This document shows, one piece after another, positions 1 through 7,398 of a stretch of DNA of 64,000 nt. Source of the DNA: Billgrantia endophytica (lineage in GTDB: Bacteria; Pseudomonadota; Gammaproteobacteria; Pseudomonadales; Halomonadaceae); assembly GCF_002879615.1 (NCBI RefSeq), contig NZ_PNRF01000041.1, forward strand, positions 59,030 to 123,029, written 5' to 3'. The position numbers were made by a program, and so were the translations under genes. Numbering within the stretch: the stretch's first letter is position 1; each line of letters starts with the position of its first letter. The notes under the pieces are model-generated. The model was not told where the DNA came from and ran no database searches. It saw nothing but the letters and a program-made list of their open reading frames with translations.

Positions 1-229
1 CCGCTATATTTTCTCGATAAATGATGGATAATGGAAATCGGTGAAGGGGGGCTCTGCGAATATCTGGCTCAAGTTCAACTTGCCAAGCTTTTGGTGATTC
101 GCCAATCACCATGGCCAAGGCCTCGAATTCTTCTATGAAGGCACCACCCAATCCAGGAACCTTCGATTCGTAATATCCGACTGATTCCAGGAACTCGGCT
201 TCCGCTGCCGGGTGAAAGGAATAATTCAT
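1..229 (-). CDS. RelE/ParE-type toxin, partial (3' end outside window)
   Basis: Reading the minus strand from an ATG at 229 gives a protein beginning MNYSFHPAAEAEFLESVGYY, the usual start of the RelE/ParE superfamily (YoeB/ParE-like mRNA interferase or gyrase-poison fold). It continues to a FPLSIIYRE strand near residue 70, the core of the family fold, and then runs off the window at base 1. Its ATG overlaps the antitoxin TGA (ATGA at 226-229), so the two are translationally coupled. The family is typically about 95-105 residues, so roughly 20-30 residues are missing. The molecular target cannot be told from sequence. Confidence 0.85.
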   Translation of the reverse strand, partial: MNYSFHPAAEAEFLESVGYYESKVPGLGGAFIEEFEALAMVIGESPKAWQVELEPDIRRAPLHRFPLSIIYRENIA

Positions 230-450
230 CTGATCAGTGCTCGAGCCTTCCTCATAACATCATCACCAGGCACGGCCTGAACTGATCCGCTATCAAGTTC
301 TTCTGCCCTACGCCTAGTCTCGAGCAACCAGTCGGACCGAAGCTCTTCTTCCGACGGAGATTCCAGACTCAAGACCAATCGCTGGATCAGTTGTGCCCGC
401 TCCTCCTTCGGAAGGTGGAGGGCTTCATCCTCAATTTTCTGGAGATCCAT
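226..450 (-). CDS. Addiction-module antitoxin (PF09720/TIGR02574-like)
   Basis: A 74-residue acidic protein with the pattern LPKEERAQLIQRLVLSLE near its N-terminus, characteristic of the short unstable antitoxin family that pairs with RelE/ParE toxins. The start at 450 (MDLQKIEDEA) was preferred over an upstream in-frame codon because a GAGAGG ribosome site lies 7 bases before it. It precedes the toxin in the same operon with a 4-base overlap. By family knowledge it neutralises the toxin and probably autoregulates the promoter; no operator was identified. Confidence 0.85.
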   Translation of the reverse strand: MDLQKIEDEALHLPKEERAQLIQRLVLSLESPSEEELRSDWLLETRRRAEELDSGSVQAVPGDDVMRKARALIR

Positions 451-512
451 GGGAAAACCTCTCATTTGTGTAACCCTTGAATTTTGGCACGGATGGCTAA
501 CGGGCGCCATGA

Positions 513-687
513 TTCGGTGTCATCGCGGTACTGTTGGCCTCCTTGTAATGACCCCCTGATTTCTGCACACCCTACGCTGCCAATGCCGGGTGTGCTCGGG
601 ACGCCACATAGCCAAGAGACTGATGTGGCCGCCCTGAGTTTCGGAGTCGGCCTCCTGGGGCTGTTTCTGTCACTTTAGCCGACCACC
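513..687 (+). pseudogene. Decayed duplicate of the LysE-tail/DUF454-start junction
   Basis: Bases 513-543 match 2525-2555 at 30 of 31 positions (end of the LysE-like reading frame). Bases 626-687 match 2659-2720 with few substitutions and no gaps (N-terminal part of the DUF454 gene). Both blocks occur in the same order and orientation as in the intact locus, but the spacer is shorter and the rest of DUF454 is absent. A stop codon truncates the copy at 676-678. This is the footprint of a partial duplication that has eroded. The siderophore-interacting gene on the other strand ends inside the second block. Confidence 0.75.
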
Positions 688-1604
688 TTCCCCAGGCGCC
701 AATAGCCCATGCAGGTAACGTTGCGCTTGGGCAGCCCGCATTCGTCGGTCAGGTAGCGGCGTATCGCGACCGCAGCCTTGGATTCCGCCGCGATCCAGGC
801 GTAGAAGGCGTCGTTCTCCTCCAGTTCGGCGGTTTCCCAGAGCGGTTGGACGTCAATGTCGGGAGCGTCGTCATGAGAGGAAGGAGGATGCTTGCCGCCC
901 ATGGCCTCGATCACCTCGCGCAGGTCGATGTCGCGCACCGCACGGGCCAGCAGCTCACCATGGGCGCAGCCGGGCTGGCTGTCGCGCGGCAGCCAGTGCA
1001 GATGGGCCGTGGACGCGATCGGCTGGATATCGGCGCTCAGCGGGACTTCGAGCAGGGCCTCGACCCGGGGGCGAGAGGGCTGCGTATTCAGGGTTTCCAG
1101 GATGCCCGTTGCCGCTGGCAACGCGGTTTCGTCGGCGACGATCAGCAGGCGTCGCAGGTGGCGCGGCGGCTTCCATTCGAAGCCGACGGATTCGCCCTCG
1201 AAGGAAGCGTCCGGGGCGATGATGGTGAGCCGGTCGCCGGGGCGCGCCGTCATCGCCCAGCGCGAGGCCGGGCCGTTGTCGCCATGCAGCACGAACTCGA
1301 TGTCGACCTCGGCGGGTTCGGAACGCAGGGCGCGAATGGTGTAGGTGCGCATGGGTGCGCGCCGGGCCTCGGGCAAGGCACGGTAGGCGTCGTACCATGC
1401 AAGCCCCTGGTCGGCGACATCGTTCAGGGCGGTTCGCGCCGCGTCGGATTGGGGAAAGAACAGCTTGACCCGTTGATCCGGCGCATGGGCGGCCATGCGG
1501 TCGAGCTCGGGGCCGGTGAACGTGAAACACACCAGGGAGGGACTGACCTGGGTGCGTCGGGAGAGGGTGAGATCGAAGAAACGGTAGCTGGCTTTGCTGG
1601 CCAA
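675..1604 (-). CDS. Siderophore-interacting protein (ViuB/SIP family NAD(P)H ferric-siderophore reductase)
   Basis: About 309 residues. An N-terminal FAD-binding beta-barrel has an RTYTIR flavin motif followed by DIEFVLHGDNGPASRWA, and a C-terminal SIP NAD(P)H-binding lobe ends in the family signature WIAAESKAAVAIRRYL and GYWRLG. SIP proteins reduce ferric siderophores in the cytoplasm to release iron. I place the start at a TTG (1604) because a GGGAGG site lies 8 bases upstream and the protein then begins like other SIPs; an in-frame GTG at 1652 would add 16 residues. A Fur-box-like sequence lies about 70 bases upstream. Confidence 0.88.
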   Translation of the reverse strand: MASKASYRFFDLTLSRRTQVSPSLVCFTFTGPELDRMAAHAPDQRVKLFFPQSDAARTALNDVADQGLAWYDAYRALPEARRAPMRTYTIRALRSEPAEVDIEFVLHGDNGPASRWAMTARPGDRLTIIAPDASFEGESVGFEWKPPRHLRRLLIVADETALPAATGILETLNTQPSRPRVEALLEVPLSADIQPIASTAHLHWLPRDSQPGCAHGELLARAVRDIDLREVIEAMGGKHPPSSHDDAPDIDVQPLWETAELEENDAFYAWIAAESKAAVAIRRYLTDECGLPKRNVTCMGYWRLGKVVG

Positions 1605-1670
1605 GGTGGCATCCTCCCGAAGGTGGTCGCGGGCTGGGGTGCAGGCGCGCACGGTGGATGCATACTAACA

Positions 1671-1689
1671 TTTCTTGATTCTCATTCTC
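1671..1689 (-). promoter_or_regulatory. Putative Fur box upstream of the siderophore-interacting gene
   Basis: On the minus strand the 19 bases read GAGAATGAGAATCAAGAAA, resembling the Fur consensus GATAATGATAATCATTATC as two good hexamers and a degenerate third. It lies in the divergent region between the iron reductase and the AraC/LysE chimera, so iron-dependent repression of one or both is plausible. Called by eye only. Confidence 0.5.
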
Positions 1690-1741
1690 AATTCAATCGG
1701 AGCACGGCATGCCCAGGCCGTCCGTTATCGGGAGGTGATCG

Positions 1742-2557
1742 ATGAACGCAAGCACCGAATTCTGGCGCGATCCCGCCATGCCTTACGTCGAGAGCCGGCG
1801 TGCCTGCCACAGCCGGGCATGCTACCGGCCGCATAGCCATCCGACCTATTCCATCGGTGCGGTCGATCATGGTGTCAGCGTGTTCTCCGGCACGGGCGAT
1901 GGATTGACCACTCTCCACGCCGGGGCGGTGGTATTCGTGCCGCCCCGGCGCGTGCATGCCTGCAACCCGATGCCCGAGGAGGCGTGGAGCTACCAGATGC
2001 TGCACCTGGATGCGCAATGGCTGTACTCGGTGAGGCAGGAGGGGGCCAAGGCACGCCCGGTCGACATGCAGGGCGAGCCGATCCGCTTGGCCAACGATGC
2101 CTGGGTGTATACCCGCTTCTGCCGCCTCAATGCGTTGCTGTTCTCGGAGGCGAGCGTACATGACAAGGAAGCCGCGCTGATCGGATTCATCGGTGACTGC
2201 GATGGCGCTCACGGGCAGCCGGTCGCCACTCCGTCGAGCGATCCGGCCATTCATGGCCGTCTTTCGCCGGTAATGGATTTCCTGCGGCACGAACGGATGG
2301 ACACCCCCTCGCTCGCCGAACTGGCTGGCATGGCCGCCATGCTGAGCGGCCCCTACGCCAGCGCGGCCTGGAAGGTGGCCTATGGCGCGTGGATGTTCGG
2401 CATCGTGCTGCTGTGGGATCTGCTGGTGGCGGCCATGATCGGCAATCCGCTGGTGTTGCGGAGCTTCTCCCGCATGCTGCCGTGGCTGGAGAGAGTCTGC
2501 GGCGGTATGTTGATTCTGCTTGCTTTCGGTGTCATCGCGGCACTGTTGGCCTCCTGA
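1742..2557 (+). CDS. Chimeric ORF: AraC-type sensor domain fused in frame to the LysE C-terminus
   Basis: This 271-residue frame has a strong GGGAGGTG ribosome site. Residues 1 to about 200 are an AraC-family cupin sensor (paired His in a HSHPTYSIG context, then VVFVPPRRVHACNP) followed by the first helix of the expected HTH (DTPSLAELAGMAAM). From about residue 203 it becomes the C-terminal part of a LysE/RhtB amino-acid exporter with two hydrophobic segments (GIVLLWDLLVAAMIG and GGMLILLAFGVIAALL). The DNA-binding helices and most of the exporter are missing. AraC-LysE gene pairs are common, so a deletion joining neighbours explains it best. It is unlikely to act as either parent; an assembly error is possible. 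Confidence 0.75.
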   Translation: MNASTEFWRDPAMPYVESRRACHSRACYRPHSHPTYSIGAVDHGVSVFSGTGDGLTTLHAGAVVFVPPRRVHACNPMPEEAWSYQMLHLDAQWLYSVRQEGAKARPVDMQGEPIRLANDAWVYTRFCRLNALLFSEASVHDKEAALIGFIGDCDGAHGQPVATPSSDPAIHGRLSPVMDFLRHERMDTPSLAELAGMAAMLSGPYASAAWKVAYGAWMFGIVLLWDLLVAAMIGNPLVLRSFSRMLPWLERVCGGMLILLAFGVIAALLAS

Positions 2558-2627
2558 TGTGATGGATAGGCACTTCTCACTCGTTACTCCTTTATGTGAC
2601 ACATTTGGCAAGGGGAGGGGCGAGCCG

Positions 2628-3014
2628 ATGACGTTGGTGCGGATATGTTGGGTGGGGTTGGCCGCCCTGAGTTTCGGGGTCGGCTTTCTGGGGCTGTTTC
2701 TGCCACTGCTGCCGACCACCGAGTTCATGCTGGCGGCGGTATATTGCGCGTCGAAGGGCTCTCCGCGTTTCGAGGCCTGGATTCGCTCGCGGCGCTATGT
2801 CGGCCCGTTGCTGAATGACTGGGAGCGGGAACGGGCAATACCCCGGCGGGCCAAGTTCGTGGCGGTGGGCATGATCTCGGCCAGTGCGCTGTTCCTGATC
2901 ATCCACCTGGGTGAAGGGTGGCTGCGCTGGGCGATCGTGGCGGTGCTGGTCGCGGTGGCCGCATGGCTGGTGACACGGCCGGAGCCCTCGGCTTCGGGCG
3001 GCGCTCCACGCTAG
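2628..3014 (+). CDS. DUF454 (YbaN-like) inner-membrane protein
   Basis: 128 residues with the typical DUF454 pattern: a first membrane helix (WVGLAALSFGVGFLGLFLPLLPTTEFMLAAVYCASKGSPR is the family signature region; only its outline is given), a cytoplasmic loop with FEAWIRSRRYVGPLLNDW, and two further helices near the C-terminus. The start at 2628 follows AGGGGAGG. Function of the family is unknown. It follows the LysE tail of the chimera by about 70 bases, and a decayed copy of its 5' part lies at 626-687. Confidence 0.85.
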   Translation: MTLVRICWVGLAALSFGVGFLGLFLPLLPTTEFMLAAVYCASKGSPRFEAWIRSRRYVGPLLNDWERERAIPRRAKFVAVGMISASALFLIIHLGEGWLRWAIVAVLVAVAAWLVTRPEPSASGGAPR

Positions 3015-3095
3015 GCCTCGGGCACTCGCGGGAACGCCAACGGCGGATCATGACCCGCCGTTGGCATCTGTGGCGCGTCGTGGTCGCTGGAATAG

Positions 3096-4079
3096 TTACC
3101 GGGCTTCCGGCGGCACCAGTTCGTCAGGCACGTCGATGCCGATCTCGCGATAGTAGCGCAGGGCGCCGGCATGGAGCGGCGTGGTGGTGTTCTCCACCGA
3201 TATCTCGGCGGTCATCCCCTCTGCCGGGGCGAAGGTGTTGCCCAGGCTTTCGATATTCTCCCAGTAGGCGCGGGTGAACTCGTAGCCGGCCTCCTCCGAG
3301 AGGCTGTCGGTGGCGGCGATGCCGATGTAGGTGCCAAGCGTGGTGGCTTCCGACATGTCGCGATAGGTGCCCTCCGGGATCACCGCGCGGGACAGGAACG
3401 GCAGCGCCTCGGTGGCCGTCTCGATCTGCTCGTCGCTGAACGAGAGGATGTGCAGCGGCCGTGAGGAGTGCACTTCGGTGAAGGCCGGGATGGGCGGGAT
3501 GCCGTTGTAGCTGAAACCGATGATGCGCCCGTCGACCACGGCGTCGGCGGCATCGCTCATGCTCATGCGCTGGTAGTCCGGGGCGATGCCCAGGGCGTCG
3601 AACACCAGCTCGGTGATGTATTCGCCACCGCCGCCGATGCTGCTGGGGTTGAAGCGTTCGCCATCCAGATCCTCGAAGGTCTCGATACCGCTGTCCTGAC
3701 GCACCGCCCAGTGCATGGTGGATGGTGCCACCCACAGCACCATTCGCAGCCCTTCCATGGTGTCGTTCTCATAGCGGCCCTCGCCGTTGTAGGCCTCGTG
3801 GGCACCCGGGGCGTCCACCAGCGCCAGGTCGATCTCGCCGCGGCCAAGGCGGATGGTGTTTTCCCGGGAGCCGCCGGTTTCGCGCACCGAGACCTCCAGT
3901 GGCGAGTCGGCGCTGACGATGCGCGACAGTTCCGAGTAACCGAAGTACCAGCCCGAGGCGGCAGGGGCCACACCGATGCTGACCGCCTCGGAGGCGACGG
4001 CCGGCGCGGCCAGGCTGGCGGCCAGCACGGCAGCGGCCAGCGGTGTGTAACGGTGGGTGAAGAACGAGCGGCGTGTCAT
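3096..4079 (-). CDS. TAXI-family TRAP transporter periplasmic binding protein (copy 1)
   Basis: 327 residues with a signal peptide cleaved near residue 30 (APAVAS-EA) and the TAXI (TRAP-associated extracytoplasmic immunogenic) fold: SIGVAPAASGWYFG, RETGGSRENTIRLGRGEIDLAL and a C-terminal PLHAGALRYYREIGI. It presents an organic acid or amino acid to the fused permease at 5190-7148. It is the last gene of the minus-strand operon, 166 bases beyond the dehydrogenase. It is a clear paralogue of the protein at 7399-8382 (same length, long shared stretches). AGGAGA precedes the ATG. Ligand unknown. Confidence 0.9.
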   Translation of the reverse strand: MTRRSFFTHRYTPLAAAVLAASLAAPAVASEAVSIGVAPAASGWYFGYSELSRIVSADSPLEVSVRETGGSRENTIRLGRGEIDLALVDAPGAHEAYNGEGRYENDTMEGLRMVLWVAPSTMHWAVRQDSGIETFEDLDGERFNPSSIGGGGEYITELVFDALGIAPDYQRMSMSDAADAVVDGRIIGFSYNGIPPIPAFTEVHSSRPLHILSFSDEQIETATEALPFLSRAVIPEGTYRDMSEATTLGTYIGIAATDSLSEEAGYEFTRAYWENIESLGNTFAPAEGMTAEISVENTTTPLHAGALRYYREIGIDVPDELVPPEAR

Positions 4080-4245
4080 GCGATCTCTCCTGTTGTTCTC
4101 GTGTTGCTGTCATGGCCATTGGCTGGTGCTCAGCCTCCGGCCTGCTCTTCGCGGTAGGCGGTGATCACTTCATGGGCGAGGCCGTTTGGATCGAGGCTGT
4201 CCTCGCGTGATTCGCATTGGCATTTCTCCATGCTCCGGCTTCAGT

Positions 4246-5193
4246 TCATTCGGCAAGGTTCTTGGCGGGCTTGCCGGCGGCGAAGGCGAGCACGTTGTCG
4301 AAGGCGTCGCCGAAGTAGAGCTCGTAGCTGTCCTTTTCCACGTAGCCGAGGTGCGGCGTGGCCAGGAAGTTGGGCAGATCGAGTAGCGGGTGGCGGGCCA
4401 CTGGTTCCTCGTCGAATACGTCCACCGCGGCCCGGCCGGGACGACCGGCGCGCAGGGCCGCCTCCAGGGCACCGGCCTCGATTAGCGGCGCGCGGCTGGT
4501 GTTGACCAGCAGGGCGCTGGGTTTCATGCGGGCAAGATCCTCGGCGGTGACGATGCCGCGGGTGCCGGCGTTCAGGCGCAGGTGCAGGCTGAGCACGTCG
4601 CTGCGGTCGAACAGCTCCCCCTGGCTGGCGGCCACCGCCAGACCCGCCTCGGCGGCGCGTGCCCGGGTGCTTTCGCGGCCCCATACCAGCACGTTCATCT
4701 CGAAGGCCTGGCCGTAGCGGGCCATCAGCTGGCCGATCCTGCCGTAGCCGAAGATACCCAGGGTGCGGCCCTTGAGTCCGGTGCCCAGGGTGCGCTGCCA
4801 GCGGCCGGCCTTGAGATTGGCTGATTCCTCGGGAATATGGCGCATGGCGGCCAGTACCAGCCCCCAGGTGAGTTCGGCGGCGGCATGGGGCGAACCGGTG
4901 CCGGCCATGACCGTGACGCCTTGCCGCCGGCAGGCGTCCATATCCACGTGGGCCGCGCCGCCGCCGGTCTGGCTGATCGCCTTGAGGTTGGGCAGACGCG
5001 CCAGCAGTTCGGCGGTGATCGGGGTGCGTTCGCGAATCAGCACCAGTGCCTCGGCGTCGCGGAAGCGCTCGGCCAGTGTGTTCAGGTCGGTCACGGTGTC
5101 GTTGAACACCGTGACCTCATGGTCCTCGAGCTTGCTGAAGGCGTCCAGCGTGCGAACGCAGTCCTGATAGTCGTCGGGGATCACGATCTTCAT
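4246..5193 (-). CDS. D-2-hydroxyacid dehydrogenase (NAD-dependent)
   Basis: 315 residues. The Rossmann motif GYGRIG is at 149-154; the catalytic triad of the family is visible as Arg234 (NTSRAPL), Glu263 (FDEEP) and His281 (TPHLGY). The enzymes interconvert a 2-oxoacid and a D-2-hydroxyacid in the cytoplasm. AAGGAG lies upstream of the ATG, which overlaps the permease stop (ATGA at 5190-5193), so the enzyme is coupled to a TAXI-TRAP transporter. This placement suggests that the imported substrate is a hydroxy- or oxo-acid, which is an inference. The substrate cannot be assigned within the family (glyoxylate, hydroxypyruvate, phenylpyruvate and others). Confidence 0.9.
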   Translation of the reverse strand: MKIVIPDDYQDCVRTLDAFSKLEDHEVTVFNDTVTDLNTLAERFRDAEALVLIRERTPITAELLARLPNLKAISQTGGGAAHVDMDACRRQGVTVMAGTGSPHAAAELTWGLVLAAMRHIPEESANLKAGRWQRTLGTGLKGRTLGIFGYGRIGQLMARYGQAFEMNVLVWGRESTRARAAEAGLAVAASQGELFDRSDVLSLHLRLNAGTRGIVTAEDLARMKPSALLVNTSRAPLIEAGALEAALRAGRPGRAAVDVFDEEPVARHPLLDLPNFLATPHLGYVEKDSYELYFGDAFDNVLAFAAGKPAKNLAE

Positions 5194-7148
5194 CGTGCGG
5201 GCTCCTTGTGGGTAGCGGTGTCAGTCGCCGTACTCAGGGTGTTGCGGATCTGCAGGTATTGCCAGGCGAACAGGCTACCGATCAGGGCGATACCGACGAC
5301 ATCGGTGATCATCCGCCCGTTGATCAGCGTCAGCGCCGCCACCAGCAACAGGCCACGTTCGAGCCACGAGCAGGGCCGCAGGAAGAAACCGATGGTCGAG
5401 GCGGCCAGGGCGATGATACCAAGTACGCTGGAGCCCACGGCAACTGTGATTTCCAGCGCCGTACCGTTACCCAGCAAGGGCGGATGGTAGATGAACATGT
5501 AGGGAATCAGGAAACCGCCCAGCGAGATCTTGGTCGCGGTCAGCGCGGTGCGGAACCAGTGTGAGCCGGCGATGGCGCTGCCGATGTAGGCGGCCAGTGC
5601 CACCGGCGGGGTGACCCCGGAGAGGATGGCGAAGTAAAGAATGAACAGGTGTGCCGACAGGCTAGGCAGCCCGGCTTGGATGAAGGCCGCGGCGACCACG
5701 GAGGCGGCCAGCATGTAGGCTGCCACGGTGGGCAGGCCCATGCCGAGGATGATCGCGACCACCATCGCCAGCAGCAGGGTGATCAGCACGTCGCCGCCGC
5801 TGACCGCCAGGATCACCGACGAGACCTTGAGACCGAGGCCGGTCAGGCTGATGACCGAGGCGATGATCGCCACGCCGCCGATGATGACTGCGATCATGGC
5901 GGCGGTCATGGCGCCGGCCTCCAGGGCGGCGGGCAGCTTCGTCACACGCTCCCTGAAGGTGCCGGGGCTGCGCCAGGAGAACAGGTAGAGTGCCATGGCG
6001 GTGAAGTAGGCGGCCACGGCAGAGGTGGTCGGGGTATAGCGCATCACCAACAGGGTGATCAGTACCGCCAGCGGGATCACCAGGGTTTCGATATTGAGTA
6101 GGCCCTGGCGCAGGGTTGGGCGTTCCGACTTGGGCATCGGGTTGAGGCCCAGGCGCTTGGCTTCGAAGTGAACGCTCATCCAGATGGCGAGGTAGAACAG
6201 CAGGGCCGGGATCAGTGCGGCACTGATGATTTCCAGATAGCTGACCGAAATGACGTCGGCCATGACGAAGGCGGCGGCGCCCATGACCGGGGGCAGGATC
6301 TGGCCACCGGTGGAGGCCGAGGCCTCGGTGGCGGCCGCGAAGCGCGCACTGTAGCCGTTCTTCTTCATCATCGGGATGGTGAACACGCCGGTGGTGGCAA
6401 CGTTGGCGGCGGTGCTGCCGCTGATACTGCCGAACAGCGCGCTGCACAGGGTGGCGGCCTTGGCCGGGCCACCGGCCATGCGTCCGGTGACGGAATTTGA
6501 TAGGCGCATGAAGGTGTCGCCGCCACCGGTGGTGACCAGGAGGGCACCGAACATGATGAAAATGACGATCACCGTCGATGAGGTGCGCATCAGGCTGCCG
6601 TAGACCCCGGTGGGGCTCATGTAAAAGGTGGCCACCAGGTCGTCCCAGCGGAAACCACCATGGCCCCAGACTCCGGGGAGGTGATGTCCGAAGTAGGCGT
6701 AGGAGAGGGCAATCAGCACCAGGATCGGGAAAGCCAGGCCGATGGCGCGACGGCACGCCTCCAGCAACAGCAGGATGGCGACGATGCCGAAGAACAGGTC
6801 CAGCGTGGTGGGCATCAGATAGCCCAACTGGTAGATGATGCGGTCGAAGTGCATCACGTAGTAGGCACTCACGGCGATGCCGAGGACGATGGGAATGATG
6901 TCGTACCAGGGGATCCGGTTGGCGTCACGAACTCGGCAGTTGTAGGCCAGGAAGATCAGCGGCAGCGCGAATAGCAGATGGACGGCATTCTGGGTGTTCA
7001 CCGGCCCGGTCAGGGCGGTGTAGAGATGGAACAGGGCCATGGACACTGCTGCCAGGCGTGTTACCAGGAACCAGAAGCCCGACAGCTGGCGCTTACCAGA
7101 ATCTTCCGAATATTTCTCGACGACTGTTGAGTTTTCAGGGGTGTCCAT
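5190..7148 (-). CDS. TRAP transporter fused permease (4TM/12TM)
   Basis: 652 residues with about 16 or more hydrophobic segments. The fused small and large TRAP subunits are typical of TAXI systems. Signatures include GGPAKAATLCSALFGSISGSTAANVATTG (abridged: GSISGSTAANV), TGGQILPPVMGA and LGMGLPTVAAYML. It drives sodium- or proton-coupled uptake with the TAXI proteins on either side of it in the operon. GGGAG lies before the ATG; its stop overlaps the dehydrogenase start. A 130-base nested palindrome separates it from the upstream binding-protein gene. Confidence 0.92.
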   Translation of the reverse strand: MDTPENSTVVEKYSEDSGKRQLSGFWFLVTRLAAVSMALFHLYTALTGPVNTQNAVHLLFALPLIFLAYNCRVRDANRIPWYDIIPIVLGIAVSAYYVMHFDRIIYQLGYLMPTTLDLFFGIVAILLLLEACRRAIGLAFPILVLIALSYAYFGHHLPGVWGHGGFRWDDLVATFYMSPTGVYGSLMRTSSTVIVIFIMFGALLVTTGGGDTFMRLSNSVTGRMAGGPAKAATLCSALFGSISGSTAANVATTGVFTIPMMKKNGYSARFAAATEASASTGGQILPPVMGAAAFVMADVISVSYLEIISAALIPALLFYLAIWMSVHFEAKRLGLNPMPKSERPTLRQGLLNIETLVIPLAVLITLLVMRYTPTTSAVAAYFTAMALYLFSWRSPGTFRERVTKLPAALEAGAMTAAMIAVIIGGVAIIASVISLTGLGLKVSSVILAVSGGDVLITLLLAMVVAIILGMGLPTVAAYMLAASVVAAAFIQAGLPSLSAHLFILYFAILSGVTPPVALAAYIGSAIAGSHWFRTALTATKISLGGFLIPYMFIYHPPLLGNGTALEITVAVGSSVLGIIALAASTIGFFLRPCSWLERGLLLVAALTLINGRMITDVVGIALIGSLFAWQYLQIRNTLSTATDTATHKEPAR

Positions 7149-7254
7149 CGGGTGACTCCCGCGCCGCCGGATGGCAGGAGGGCCTCGGGCAGCGCGTCAG
7201 GGTAGTGGCATTGACATTGCCCCATAGGCCGGAGCCCGCGGGGAGTGCTGGGCT

Positions 7255-7387
7255 CTGTCCGAAAACTGGCTATGCTCGGCCAGACGGCGTTAAAAATCGG
7301 CTCAAAGTACTCATTTACACCCTGTAAACTCCGTCTTCTCGCCGATTTTTGCCTTGTCTGGCCTTCGCTCGCCGACTTTTCAGACAA
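7255..7387. repeat. Nested imperfect palindrome between TAXI gene and permease
   Basis: Several inverted pairs are nested around one centre: TTTACA/TGTAAA at 7315-7326, AAAAATCGGC (7292-7301) with GCCGATTTTT (7341-7350), GGCCAGAC (7279-7286) with GTCTGGCC (7355-7362), and an outer GTCCGAAAA/TTTTCAGAC pair. In RNA this would form one long interrupted hairpin with T-runs on both strands. It resembles dispersed intergenic palindromic elements of gammaproteobacteria. Between a binding-protein gene and its permease it could terminate part of the transcripts or stabilise the upstream message. Confidence 0.7.
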
Positions 7388-7398
7388 AGCCTTGTGTA

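Noticed and set aside
484..678. Short plus-strand frame starting at 484 as a functional small membrane protein
   Set aside because: Only its last 18 residues resemble DUF454, and these are part of a decayed duplicate; the rest is unrelated spacer.
846..1745. Long plus-strand frame of 299 residues opposite the siderophore-interacting gene
   Set aside because: It is the antisense shadow of a GC-rich gene; it has no family pattern, and the opposite strand encodes a clear SIP protein.
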